Source: Tachypleus tridentatus
Taxonomy: Eukaryota; Arthropoda; Merostomata; Xiphosura; Limulidae
Direction of reading: 5' to 3'
Length of the DNA: 64,000 nucleotides
Assembly (NCBI RefSeq): GCF_004210375.1
Contig: NC_134830.1
Span: 64,334,326 to 64,398,325 of the forward strand
A program made the position numbers and the translations under genes. The stretch's first letter is position 1; every line of letters begins with the position of its first letter. The notes under the pieces were generated by a model. It was not told where the DNA came from and searched no databases. It saw only the letters and a program-made list of their open reading frames with translations. Positions 36,867 to 49,900 of the stretch are shown here, piece by piece.

Positions 36867-37205
36867 TATAGATATTGATAATAATAATGGGGTATAATTT
36901 TCATGTTGTAAGTAGCACGCTATCCATAACATTCTGATAGATGTCATAAATACTCAAAAGTAAAAACGAAGAGATGTTTTATGCTGTCATCTAGTAGAAG
37001 GTATGTTAACAAGGCGTTTTATTTTAGTATGAACAATTGCTGATAATAGCTATTAAAGATAACATGTAAACATAAGGCTTATGGGTTTTTGTTGCTCTAA
37101 AATATTAATTTATTAAATGTCTCATAATTAAGTATATATTGAGTACTTTAAACCACCAACTGAAAGCATTTTGAAGAAAACATAATAGTAATGCAATAAA
37201 AAAAT

Positions 37206-37463
37206 AATGGGTATTCTGGTGATCTCTGTTGACCAGTCAGCGAGAAAATATTTTGTTCTCTGTGCCATACAAACAAGTGTATGGATGATATTATGGTCGA
37301 TTCTAAGACTGCTTTAACTTGGGTGATATACCTTTATTTTGTCAGCGAGAAAAGATTTTATTCTCTACACCATACAAACAATTATATGAATAACAGTAAG
37401 ATTGATTCTAAGAATGTTTTACTTGGGTAATATACCTTTGTTTCGGAGATCACCTAGTATCCA
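37206..37463. repeat. Possible MITE containing a ~103-bp tandem duplication
   Basis: tattctggtgatctctg at 37209 and gagatcacctagtatcc at ~37446 form imperfect inverted ends. Inside are two copies of a ~103-bp unit (from cagcgagaaaatattttgtt and cagcgagaaaagattttatt) ~80% identical. Confidence 0.5.
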
Positions 37464-37633
37464 GTAACAACATAAACCAAACAAATAAGGACGACTATTT
37501 AGTCCTTGGTTCTGTTAAAAGAAGAATAAATGAACGGTTATCGGTTATAATGTTGTACAGGAAGAAAAAACAACAAAGTTTTTTTTAATGATTCTTCTTT
37601 AGTTCTCGTTTTAAAGTCATTCAATCAAATGTA

Positions 37634-38464
37634 TAATAAAGTGCTTTCAAAACTGTGGATTTATTCTTGATAATGGCAGAGATTGTGGAGAAGTTATTTG
37701 TTATGATGATTTTAGTGAAATTCAAACTCTATTTGAGAAGACTGATGCAGATGATTCTGTGAACACAAAAAGTTTTGTGAACGTTGACAAGAATGTTTTA
37801 ACAGAAACTGATGAAATTGATTTAAAATCTATAATAGAATCGCAAGATGGTAACAGTGTGAGAGATTCAGAAGATGAACAAAATGGAACAGATAGTGAGG
37901 AAATAGAAATTCGTACTTTATCGCATGTGTTAAGTTATATTAACGCTATCAAATTGTATGCAAAAACGAAGGGATAAAAACGAACTTCATGAAAAGGCCG
38001 TAGAATTTGCATTCTATTTTAACTGCATGAGTAAGCCCATTGAAAAAATGAAACAATTGAAATTGGACACTTTCTTCAAAGAAATTTGATTAAGATTTTG
38101 GGTACTTATGCATATTTTGGATGTCTATTTTTTTTTCTTATTTTAATAAATATAGCATAACCAGTATAATAACTTTATTCATAAACGTCTTACTTCCCTT
38201 GAGTAAAGCAAGTATAACGTTCCGCTCAAACATTATATATAATTAAGGAAATGTATGTTCACTGTCTAAGCGCTCACAGCTAGTACAGCGGTAAGTCTAT
38301 GGTCTTACAACGCTAAAATCAGGGTTTGATTCCCCTCGTTAGGTTCAGCAGATAGCCCGATGTGGCTTTGCTATAAGAAAACACACTGTCTAAGCCGGAA
38401 AACTTGTTTTAGACGGCAATTTTACTCGGTCCCGTGCGATTCTGCCTTAGAGAGGCTTTACTGT
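37634..38464 (+). mobile_element. Pogo/Tigger-like transposon remnant (transposase C-terminus and 3' end)
   Basis: The frame from 37634 (IIKCFQNCGF, then an acidic tail with TETDEIDLKSI and HVLSYINAIKLY) shifts at ~37975 and continues to KMKQLKLDTFFKEI with a stop at 38087-38089. This matches the C-terminal tail of pogo/Tigger transposases. The inverted end cagtaaagcctctctaaggc (minus, 38462-38443) next to TA is a Tigger-type terminus. The 5' half was not found, and a family B SINE sits between the gene and the 3' end. Confidence 0.65.
38273..38383 (+). repeat. SINE family B inside the pogo-like remnant
   Basis: CACTGTCTAAGC at 38261-38272 and 38384-38395 is a perfect 12-bp target duplication around ctagtacagcggtaagtcta ... 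gctttgctataagaaaac. Confidence 0.93.
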
Positions 38465-38739
38465 ACTACCCTACCCTCATGGTGCGTGTGCATGAGCTAC
38501 CGCCCCGCAGTAACTCAGTAGTGTGTTTGGCGTCCGTATTATAACTATAAAAATATGTTTTGAAATCAGTTTTAGGCACAGATAACCTTTTATGTTGTTT
38601 CGTGCTTACCTACACACAAACAAAATTTTCGTGTGGCTCAACATTAATAAATATTTCTCAAGAATTTCTATGAATCTATCAGGCTATGTTTTTTGTCTAT
38701 ATTTAAAAAAAAAAATTATCTTTGACTTCCTAAAAGGAA

Positions 38740-39014
38740 GCCCGGCATGGCCAGGTGGTTAGGGAACTCGACCCGAAATCCGAGGGTCGCAGGTTCGCAT
38801 CCCCGTCACATCAAACATGCTCACCCTTTCAGCCTTGAGGACGCTATAATGTGACGCTTAATCCCACTATTCGTTGGTAAAAAAGTAGCCCAAAAGCTGG
38901 CGGTGAGTGGTGATGACTAGCTGCCTTCCATCTAGTCTTACACTGCTAAATTAGGGACGGCTAGCGCAGATAGCCCTCGAGTAACTTTGCGCGAAATTCA
39001 AAACAAAACAAACC
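38740..39014 (+). repeat. SINE family A, full length
   Basis: gcccggcatggccaggtggt start, B box region ggttcgcatc, complete body and tail. cctaaaagga before and cctgaaaagc after are a near-match target duplication. Confidence 0.93.
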
Positions 39015-42000
39015 AAACTACCTGAAAAGCAGAATTAAGCTCAAATAAATTCTGAAAAATTACCCTTTGAATTGTTTATTGAGTTATTACAACGTTTGTA
39101 TCAAAATAGATCATTTCGTATTGAATTTTTTTTACTGAGTTGCAAATGCAATATCCTGTAAATATAGAAGGTATTGTAAAATTTCTGTCACTGTTTATTC
39201 ATAACAAATTAAATCCCTGTATTTTTAAGCACTAAAAATATTAAACAATGAGACGAAATTGTGTTTTATTAAAGTGTACGTCAATAAACATATCGTTTTA
39301 ACTTTAAACGTTAAAATTCATAGCTCAATTCCTCACGGTGGACACATATGATAGTTCTAAAACACACATATAATGGTAAATTCTTTAAAGATACAATGTA
39401 TTGTAGCTAATATATTAAAAATATTAACATAAAATTATAAAAAGTTTATAAGTTACTCAAAATAAATATATTATGCAAGAAGTGACGAAAAGTTGTCATT
39501 AGTGATTTTATTAGAATAATTAGGGTACTGCTTAAAATTTATTATGAATATTTCATTTCATATCAAAATAAAGAGTAGACACTAATCTGGTATATCTTAC
39601 ACTTTTTGTGGCAAATCTTATAATCACTAAAACAGTATATTAAATTCGTTTCTTTTACAAGTACACCTAGATAATATCAAAGTATATTAATACTCTGACG
39701 GAAGCTTACAGTTGGTGTGCACTTATTGCATTGTTAATGAAGCTTACAAACATTCTTCTATACAATCGATCAGGCTTGAAATAAATAAATTTCATTCGCC
39801 TGTGTAATTTATAAAATTTATCATAGTCAAATAAAATAATTTGAATATTGTAATTAAACTTTGAAACCCTAGTTTTATAATTCAAAACTTAAGCAGCAAA
39901 GCTGAAAATGATTCTGCCCTCGTTGATGGAAGGTGAGGAAACACAAGGAGTTATTTTGGAAAACAATATAACACTGTGAACGTCAGATCTTCACAAGCGG
40001 ATAAACATTACTACAAGAAACATTAGTAAATAAATAAAATATTTCATAGAGAGTGTATGTTGGAGGACAAAAGCTGTTTCTCAAAAAAAAGAAGCATGTT
40101 ATGCATGTCTTTACACATGGTTGCTCATTAGTTTTGGTTTGGGACAAAAAACCTCATGACAGTGGATTAGCAGGTGTAGTATGGTTAATATATTATAAAC
40201 TATTCTCCTTTAGTTTCACTCAAGAGTTCCAAGAAATATATAATTTAGCAAAACTTAGTGAAAATGCTATACATTCATCTAAGGTGATGGCGAATTGGGA
40301 CGTTTACGATACCAAATCAAAATAACTATTAGAGCAATTCATTTGTAATAGAATGTCAATTTACATGTTTAATAAATAAATTTATAGATTCAAGTGGCAA
40401 AAGTTTAAAGATCGTTTCACAATTGATGCAAATAAAACCTGACAAATTTATTACAAATATAATTGACTAATATAATATCCTAAAAACATTACCTATATTA
40501 TTCGCCACTTGAAATTTTTTTTAATATGCCAGTTTTCATAAATTATTATCATTTACAAAGACTAGAGAGTAACATACAATTACAGGACTACTCATTTACT
40601 GTACATCAATAATATATGTGTTCCAGGAGCACAGTGACAATGTGGCATTCCATAATACAATAAGTTTGTCTTCAGTAAGATATGACAATAATTATAAATA
40701 TTCTGTTCTCTTAGAATGTTCTTACAACAATGATTTCAAACTTTTTCTATTATGAGCTAGCATGACTCACAAACTGTAGATTCTTTCCCTAAATTTACGT
40801 TCTTAACAACTAAACTATAAGAGAGTTGTTTTCTTTTTGTCAAGTAATGATTCAAGAATCACTTGTTGCCCTGATCCACACTATCATAATGAAAAATATC
40901 TTATTACTATTTTATAGCCTATATATTAAATAATATAAGTAAAATTAAGCATTTGTTAGATTATATTAACCAAGGGTTTATGTTGAACCAAAATAATCAC
41001 ACAACTTGCGATATTTAAGTGTTAAAAGTTACCAAGAAGAGTGCGATTTCAATCACTTAAATTCCAACATTTAAACTTAAGCGTACACAAAGGCAAGTAA
41101 TCTTAATAAAAAAACAGTTTAAATTCGATATCTAATGGACTGGTATCTAAATTAATATTGTCGGTAGTAAGTGAAACAGTTAGGACTAAAATTTTAGCAA
41201 TGAATATCCATTTAAATTTTGTTAATCATTACATACTATTCATTATTTCCTTCCCTAAATAAAAGGTCATATTCACTTTTTTTCGGGTTATTTTTCGTCG
41301 CAGCATAGTGGCTGATAGATTTGATCTCAATATTTTTATTTTAGGTACAAACTTTAAAGCTCTATTTCTTGGCCAATCTGAGATCTAATTATAATCGCGG
41401 CAATTGAGGATTCCTTCTTGTGTCCTAGCGATTGTTTTACAATCGTTATACAACTGTTGTGAAACTTTTACATTGTACTGTGTTAAAATCTCTGCACAAA
41501 CCCACACAGGAGTTATTTGTCCTAATTTAAAACTAATAGAATAGCGAAATGTATGGTAGGAAAAAGTACCCATCGAAAGCTTTTTGCTACTATTTTATGA
41601 AAGAATACACAGATTTTATCACAAAGTGAAAAGCACAATTTGACGTGAATGGAACACAAACTAAAAAGTCTCGGTTTCACAGCCCAAGTATGATAACCAC
41701 TAAATGTCGCCGGGGTCTAGGAGCTATTAAATTCATTCTAACATACTTTGCAGTATTCAGTTAATGTCCTACACTTAAATTGTTCATTGAGATCATTATT
41801 CCCTGTACTTTTAGAGATCTCAACCATAGGTATATCAGAAAAAAAACCAACAAAAAAACTTAGGGCTAACCACGCATCGCAGTAGCTGAAACAATTTTGA
41901 ACGGTTTAATCCAGACTAAAAATAAATGTTACACAGAAACTGCCATTTGACACTACCACTGGAACTTCGAGAGGGCCGCCCCTGTAAGCCCTCCAAATTA

Positions 42001-42194
42001 TGCCTTTAAATACACCAAACTTACTTATAAATGTAGTTGTAGAATTATTTTGCCTTTTGAATAGACGCTATAACTTTCACTTGCGACGGTTAACTGAAAT
42101 ATTGAATGATTGCTTGTTATTAACTAACTTTTTCACAGATTCTAGTATTTATATTGTTCTCGTTTTCTAGTTACTGCAAGGAATTTCAAGATCA

Positions 42195-42454
42195 GGTTTG
42201 TTTTGTTTTGAATTTAGCGTTATCTGCGCTAGCCGTCCCTAATTTAGAAGTTTAAGACTAGAGGGAAGGCAGCTAGTCATCACCACCCACCACCAACTTT
42301 TTGGCTACTCTTTTACCAACGAATAGTGGGATTGACCGGACATTATAACGCCCCTACGGCTGAAATGGCGAACATGTTTGGTTCGACCGGGATTCGAGTC
42401 TGCGACCCTCGGATTACAAGTTGAACGCCTTAACACACTTGGCCATGCTGGAAC
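42195..42454 (-). repeat. SINE family A with perfect 12-bp target duplication
   Basis: ATTTCAAGATCA lies at 42183-42194 and 42455-42466. The tail lacks the cgcaaagctactcgaggg segment (gaatttagcgttatctgcgc), a small deletion. Confidence 0.95.
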
Positions 42455-43002
42455 ATTTCAAGATCATCAATTTTCGTGAACGTTTCAGAAATATGTCGAG
42501 CGTCCTCTAGTAAACAAACATATAAACTAAATTATTAAGAGTAAATTTTACAAAACAAGTTACTAGTTAATAATTTTTCTCTCTTTCTATGTTAATGGAA
42601 GTGTAATGTTTTGTGACTCTATATTTTAAAAATGAATATTTCTCGCATTTTTATCAGTAAGTATGGAAGGTAAAAAATGCAAGCAGTTACTATAAATAAG
42701 CATGGTTTTATACATTCTACATGTTTAGGCAATGGGTTTTAGTTTACTATTTCTATCTTTGGTTGGTAAATGCACTAAACTAGCGAAAGTAAACAATGTG
42801 ATAACAAATTTCATTTGCTGTTTAAGAACGCTACATTATACTCCATAACATATGAGTAATAATCTGAAAATGTAATAATAATTATTTGAAGGCAATCGAG
42901 TTAAAGGCTACAACTTGCACGTACAACCCAGTTACTTTTTAATTATTAATATTTTACGGGAAAAGTGAAAACAACTTTTTATATCAGACGGTTTCTTTAA
43001 AT

Positions 43003-43289
43003 TTACTGTTTACAGTTTAATTTCAAGAACTGTTTAAATTCTAAATCGTTCTCTGTATACAACGTTTGAACTACAATAAGGTATAACTGTATAGGTATAA
43101 TCTGTGGACAGCATGAAACGATTTGATCCTGCAAGATTGTCCTTGCATATCTGCCCTTGGGAGATACAAGAATCTTAACTCGCCCTCCAAATTTCAGGAA
43201 TGTATAACAACTATGTATTACAAATGTCCTGTCCTTCATTACTAGTAACTCATTCTTCAACTCAAGTCGAACAATGTACTTAAAATCAC
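43003..43289 (-). CDS. Unrecognised candidate exon
   Basis: About 95 codons are open on the minus strand, starting after a plausible acceptor (tctttttgag-like tract ending aaaag) and running to a TAA. The composition is less skewed than the surrounding AT-rich noise, with mixed charged and hydrophobic residues (e.g. KFGGRVKILVSPKGRYARTI). I do not recognise the family. It could be a terminal exon of an unseen gene, a fragment of an old transposon, or chance. Confidence 0.25.
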
Positions 43290-44676
43290 CTTTTCTCAAA
43301 AGAAAATAGGATGATAAATTATAACTTATGCATGTTAAAGGTACATTTAAATGACCATCCTAGTAGCCCTTCAATGCCTTTCTAGTAAGTCAGTATATTT
43401 TCCTAGAAAAAGGACACCTTCACTGTGTGCAATATTTCAAGTAAGGCCTATAAATATAACTCATTATTTGTGAAAGAAAGATGATTACCTCTTATTGTCT
43501 TTTAATCAGTATCTGAAAAGTCATCCTGTTGTGTGGTGACTATTATTAAAATATATTAAAAGTTCATAAAGCAATAGGAGGTAATTACCTACATATATGC
43601 AGTCAAAATTTTTTTATTGTAATTTGCATTTGACCTCCTTCAAGAGTTATCATCAAGCATAATAAACAACATAAATATTTGTAATTATATAAGTATAAAA
43701 GTAAAATACTAAGTGTGTTTCATGATACATATTGATGTTAAATATACACACAGTTGTTATAAATGTAATGGCAATAATATAAACTGTGCATTGAGGGGGA
43801 TCTGAGAAAAATTAAAAATACAGTCAATATTAAAGATGTGACAATACAGCCATATGGCATGAGTATTGGGAAGTCATGATACAATTGTAAAGATTGGCAA
43901 ACTTTCAGTAAATGTTATAAGTCTTTTTTTAAAACAAAGTCAATTTCTAATAAAGTGTTTTTTGCTAAATATTAATGATTCAATGAAGGAAGATGAGTAT
44001 TGAGTACTACTTATTGTTTTCATATTTTTAATCAGAAACATTAAATGCAAAGTAACATAAGAAATTAACAACAACAAAATAAATATACACATATTATCTT
44101 TATTTCACTTCTTTTGCTAGATGCCATTTAGTTGATCAAACCTGAGAATTTGATAAAAGCACTGTAAAATGTAAAGTACTTAAATATAATGATCTAAGAA
44201 TTTGAAATATTGTTTTCTGCTTTATTGTAATAAAATTTTTAATACCCATACCAACTGTCTTGAGATACATTTTTACTTCAGGTTGGTTTCTCATCACCAC
44301 AATATGAAATATGCCTGTTAATTAAATGCATGAATGGATTAACAAGATTCCCACTGTTCCTATCTATTATTTGCCAAAACCTCAGCCAAGAGAAATAAGC
44401 TAGAAACATTTGGGCTTATGTCTCTGTAAAACCATTTTCCAGGGCCACACTGTGTTTTTTTTCTTGTGTTCAAAAATCATTATTAATTTTGTTGCCAGAA
44501 GTGTTTTTTTCATTAGTATTTTTAATTTTTCAGATTTTTGTTAAGATAATTTCAATCCAGGTAGTGGTTTATGTATTCCAGGTAGGTTTTGTATAAAATA
44601 TAGTTTTGTGTATGGATTTATTATCCTATTTTGTATTTAATGGTAAAATTACAGGCCAAAAGGACAAAATAATATT

Positions 44677-44965
44677 AGGTTGTCCAGAAATAAATGGTGG
44701 AATTCTCACTGTGACATTTAGAAGCTGAATATTGAGTAACTTATCATTGGTTGGTTAGTTTAATCCAAAATTTGTTTTAACTCTACTCAGAATAAGTTTC
44801 ACAACCCCCAAGGCAGCATGGATGAGAAGGACCTACAGCATCATTACATGTTGGCAAAAGTGTCTTGAAGCAAATGGTACTTTGATTAAAGCATGTTTTA
44901 CAACACTGGTTTATACTTTTCCAATCTTTTCAGTTCAGAAACGACATTTATTTCTGGACAACGTG
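44677..44965 (+). mobile_element. Internally deleted mariner-type element
   Basis: An 18-bp perfect inverted repeat, GTTGTCCAGAAATAAATG at 44679-44696 and its complement at 44945-44962, borders ~290 bp. Inside, 44844-44885 encodes CWQKCLEANGT, the typical C-terminal motif of mariner transposases. It therefore looks like a deletion derivative keeping only the end of the transposase. Confidence 0.7.
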
Positions 44966-45332
44966 ATAAATTTTGGCATGTTGGGAATCATCTTTAGCTG
45001 AGAGAGCTTTATATTTGTAGTATGATGGTTTATCTTTAGAATGGAGTGTCTATAGATATGGATGCAGTAACCTTGATGGAATTTTTAGGAACAGTTGATA
45101 AATACCTATATTATAAGGGCCAGTTTTGGGAATGTTTTTTTATTATTTTGTAGTTTCCAGTCTGTTTAATTCAACCTCAAGATGACCTTCATCAGTTATG
45201 CACCTACTTCATGTTACCAAGTGCTTTAGGATTGTTTATTTAATAGAAATTTGAGAAAAAGATGTAAGCTTCAGATACCTGTTTATATATGTACGTTTTT
45301 GGCAAACATCAGCAGTTAACAATGGATTAATT

Positions 45333-45374
45333 GAAGAATCATCACCACAGACTTAGAAAGGGTGATGATTCTTC
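45333..45374. repeat. Perfect 14-bp hairpin, with a third arm copy downstream
   Basis: GAAGAATCATCACC at 45333-45346 and its exact complement at 45361-45374 enclose a 14-nt loop. The right-arm sequence GGTGATGATTCTTC occurs again at 45567-45580. Function unknown. Confidence 0.75.
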
Positions 45375-46738
45375 ATGTGATTACAATAAGTATTGTGCAT
45401 TTTGCAATATTATTTTTGTATCTTGTGTTAATTATGTGTAATCAATTACTGTGTACATTAATCTTGCATTTTCTCTAAACCTATTAATAAAGTAGTGTGA
45501 AACATAACTTTTGAATTTTGTGTTTTTGTCACCACAATTGTAGAGCTTATATTAATTGTGAATTGGGGTGATGATTCTTCAGGTGATCCAATTTACTATC
45601 ACAGCTATTTATTAGTACATCTAAAGAAGGTATACTACCATTATTCTTAGTTTTTGTCATAAATTATTTTTGATGTCATGCTTGGATAGGAGCTTGGAAT
45701 GATTTTACTTAACATTTAACATATACCTAACTTTTCACTCATGAATTGCAATCTAAAATTGGATTATCAGAAAGTGTGAAAAGGTCAAGAACAGTTGTTG
45801 AAAGTAAATAATAAATTATTTATGTAGTACATGAAAATTTTTGAACAATATCTACTTACTGGATCATGGATGGCCATTAATGTTTACAAATGGGGCCAGA
45901 GTAAAACTTAAAAAGGAAGGTTGAGAACCAATGATCTGTATGGCAAAGCCAAAGTGCTGGCACTAGTGTAGTATACTGTAGATGTTGTGTTTCAAGATTA
46001 TATATGTATAGCTAGCAAACAACTAGAAATGTAGATAAGGTTATAGGTGTTCCTTCTTTTTTTGTGTAAACTTTAACACCCCATTTAAAGTTCATTGGAC
46101 TTAGAGATGTAATAAATGTCCTAATAAAATTAAACTCCTTGTTCTTTCACCAAGATTAGTAGCTTTTGTAATCTTTTTAATTATAACTTTAGTAGCATCC
46201 ACAACATGGATCTAAAAGAGGGAAGTAGGTTAATATCAAAGATTTGTTAAACAAATTTCTTTTTACCATATAAAGGCTTTTTTCAATGGGAAATTGTAAA
46301 AGGTAATTAATAATTTTCTGAAAAATGAAGGAAAGGTTCATTTTTCATTCTCTCAAGTGTCACTGTGCAAGGACAACCTTGAAGAACTAAATGGTCTCTT
46401 CTTTCCTGTGTATTATTTTTATTATTAACATGATAAGAAAACTGTTAGTCTTTTTTTTAAAACTTTTATCTTATTGGGCTTCATTGTAGCAATATATTTA
46501 ATGATATCATACTTGCATGTAAATTTTGTGAGTTTTCCTGGCTTTGAAGAGATTCATGCAATACAGGAACAGTAACATATGTGAGATGTGTGAGTGTTTG
46601 TTGCTTGGTGTTAGCTTCCTAACAGAAAGAGAAATTCAAGATTTATATCCAAACACCAACCTCCTGTATTGCTTAGTTTGAAATTGATCAGAAATTATGG
46701 ACATGTAGGTTGACACAGAAAGAAATAAAACTTGAAAT

Positions 46739-46739
46739 G

Positions 46740-46770
<31 letters not shown>

Positions 46771-46866
46771 GGGAAGAGGTTGTATGTTGCTTTCTTTGTG
46801 GGATATTAAATATAAATTGTAAATAATTTATATATGTATACATATATATATATATATATATATTTA
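46739..46866. repeat. (TA)n/(GA)n and (TA)n microsatellites
   Basis: (TA)n-(GA)n at 46739-46773 and (TA)n at ~46846-46866. The second abuts, and supplies, the acceptor of the candidate BOLA1-like exon. Confidence 0.9.
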
Positions 46867-46867
46867 G

Positions 46868-46959
46868 AGCAATTTCCAGAAGATGTACAGCTTTGTTTAA
46901 AAAGGAAAACTTATCAGTCCATCAAGAAAAGGGTGCTAAGTTCAGTCACTGCACCTGAG
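46868..46959 (+). CDS. BOLA1: BOLA1-like candidate upstream exon
   Basis: This 92-nt open segment lies between a (TA)n-ttag acceptor and a GAG|gtttgt donor and joins in phase 0 to the next exon. It encodes a basic stretch (LKRKTYQSIKKRVLSSVTAPE region) with no methionine in frame, so a first exon must lie further left. The acceptor has almost no pyrimidine tract and the donor is weak, hence moderate confidence. Confidence 0.45.
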
Positions 46960-49900
46960 GTTTGTATGATTATACTGTTTTCATTTCAGATACTCTAATA
47001 AGTCAGATCATATTTGAAGCAAAAAGCTTTTAATTGTATTCCCATGAAATTTCAAAATACTAAAATGTTTTATGCTTGAAGTATTTTATTGAATATCTAT
47101 TTTTTTATTTTGAAATACCATATTAAAAAGTAATAAAATTGACAACTTTAACACAGTTTCATGTTTTAAGCTTGCTAGTACAAAGTTCCATTTTCAGTTG
47201 AATTTATTTGTTATTACTATTTCACTCCATTTTGTGTGAATTTGGCATGGACCAAGTAAATTTTGTGGCTTCATGACTAAGTAAATGTAACTATATTATG
47301 TATATGCTGGGGCACTTGTCCTACATTGAGGGGCATTTTGATTGAATGTAGAGCTTGTACTAATAATTTAGATCAAGAATTTATATTTATGTACATAAGT
47401 TGTTTTCACACATAATTGTTTTACAAGTACTTTATTTTACACCTACTTTAATCCACATAATAGAAATGGTGTTAGGATTACTTATTACTTTTACTGATCC
47501 CTCCATACAGCCTCAGTATTTGTTGATATTTTGAGTGCTTCTTGACAGACCACATTAAAAATCCTTTCTCCTTTCTGGGCCAAAATAAGGATTTTTTTGA
47601 TGATTCTACTCTTGTGTAACCCTGCAACTTTAAGTGTCTAACCTCTTGCCTTAGTTGCCATTTTTTGTAGCAAAAATGTGAATAATTGGTATTTTGATGG
47701 GAAAACAAACTCAAAATGTTTCATAAAATAACCTCAAATTAAAAGAATTTTTGGAGTAATAATTGGTCTGAGATTGTGAATTCATTAGCTAAAGAAATGT
47801 ATCTTTGTTGTGACCATTGTCTAGGGTGGGTGAAAAGGACATACAGCATGTCCTTTGGGTCCAATGTATCATTCTACCAAGTGTGGTTGAGATTTGCTCA
47901 AAGACAATTATTTTGGGAAATTAAAATTTTAGAGTGGGAACCATTTTTAATTACTCCATAGAAAAGCATTTTTAACCCAATATATTTAAATAAACTTTGA
48001 AGTTACTCCAAGGGTCCAAACTACCAGAAAGTATTTATAAACTCTAAGACTTTGTTGGAGATATTTTAAGTTGTTGCTGTATTACACACACTAATTATGG
48101 GTAATGTAGTAAGTGAGGGAATAATAAAAAGTTGGAATTATGAACTGATTTCAGATGATAAATTTGAGCTGTGCAAGCCTGGATACAGTGTTAATTGTTG
48201 AAAATGTATATTTTAGTTAAGGTTATTTACGTGTAGCATTGTTTAGGTAATGGTGTAGCTTATGAATTTAAAAATTATTTTATTGTGATTTTGATGTTAT
48301 GGTTACACTTAATTTTTGAAGGTGTGCAATTTCACATGTAATTAGATGTGAATGTGAAGTTTTAATGGACTTGAAATACAAGAGAAATAAAGGTTGAGAA
48401 TTTTTGTATGTAAGCATATAAAAATATTTGTTGAGAGAACTATGAGGTAAATGTTATTTATTTTGATAACTCTTTCCACTCACCACCGAGAGAAGGGGGC
48501 AGCATTTCAAGATCTGGATATCTGAGTGTTTCCCAGGTATATGGTTGAAAATTAATTTATCCCAATGACAGTAACAAAAGTATTTACCTTATTAATACTG
48601 GTTATCTGATGTTTTAAAATTATGATAAAAATGTACACAGCAATTAATAATAATAATAGTGTGAAAAAAACAAAATACGTTGCTGCTTGCCAGTTACCTT
48701 CCTGTCTTAAGAGTGTGGTTCAGAATTAGGGACTGCACTGATAAATGTGCTGTGACAGGATTCTACAACTGGAGACTCTATACTGTTAGTGCTGAACTCT
48801 TTACATTATGGCATGTAAATAAATAATATGAAGGTAAAACAATCAAAGAAATAATATTCAAATGCTATAAGTTTGGCAGTTCAAGATAAACAGTTCAATG
48901 AAAGCTGTGTTTCTACACAGTATCTACAATTATAAATTTAAAATGTGTGTTTATAAATATATTATTTTTTAACAGTAACACTGGTTTTGTTTCCAGGAAG
49001 AACTGATTAAGTCGTCTATTAAAGAAAAGTTGCTAAAACATTTTCAGGTAAGTCATTAAGAATTTTGTTTTGGTAGTGTGTGCATAAATATAATTGTTTT
49101 TAATGCTGAAAATATATTACTTAATTTACATTGTACAAACATCTCTTAGATATACTTTTAGTATTATCATAGACTATTTTTAATTATTTACATATTCTTT
49201 TAGATGACTTGTTTCTCACATTTGTTATTTTTTCTAGCCTGTTTATATAGACATTACCAATGAAAGTAGTAAACACAATGTACCCAAAGGTAAGTTTAAA
49301 GTTTTAGGTTCAATTATTCTGGTATCTTTTTCAAAATAAACTAGATAATGCATAGTAAAATCTGTATGTCTAACATTTGTCACTGTTGTAAAAAGTGAAA
49401 AAATTCTTAAATGAGATGAATTTGATTATTTTCCTGGTATTACATTTAAGCAAAAATTTCATAACTTTATTATTTTGGTGTAATGTTCTAACTAAAAGAA
49501 GTGTTCTAAGTTTTTTCTCTGGTCTAACTCAGAATATACAGTACTACTTTATTTTGTATTATGTAAAAATCCTTACCTGTTTTGTTTCATGCATGTCTCT
49601 GCTAATGTTATTGTCTTTCGTTGGTTGTAGTTGATTGAATTTACTCTGTTACTAGGCTCCCTTTTCACTTTATAATAATGATTTTAAACAACTCTTGTAT
49701 GGGTTTTGATAATATTTTAAAGCTCTTTGTTTTGAAACATAATACACTTCCACCTTCTTTGTTATGTTCACCGTTGGTAAACTGGATGAATTAACTGCTG
49801 TAGATACTGTATGCAACTTTCTTGGTACCAAGCCATTCACAAGAGTAATGATTTGGTGCAGTCTGATTAGAAAAGGATTAACAAGTGTAAGATCTGTTAC

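Larger units (their letters stand above)
20055..43002. other. Gene-poor repeat field
   Basis: No exon with splice borders or recognisable protein family was seen outside the listed mobile elements. Between the listed repeats (e.g. 39015-42182) the sequence is unassigned AT-rich DNA; the reading frames there are short and have no motif I recognise. Confidence 0.6.
43300..46867. other. Upstream region of the BOLA1-like gene
   Basis: T-rich DNA with the deleted mariner-type element and the 45333 hairpin. The missing first exon of the BOLA1-like gene may be here or further left, but I could not single out a convincing ATG plus donor. An AATAAA occurs at ~45486. Confidence 0.5.

Noticed and set aside
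41385-41573. 62-codon minus-strand frame with mixed composition
   Set aside because: No homology recognised, no consistent splice borders, and neighbouring frames are closed.
48685-48765. Possible family A body fragment in a BOLA1-like intron
   Set aside because: ccagttaccttcctgtctta and attagggactgcactgataa are suggestive, but head and tail are absent.
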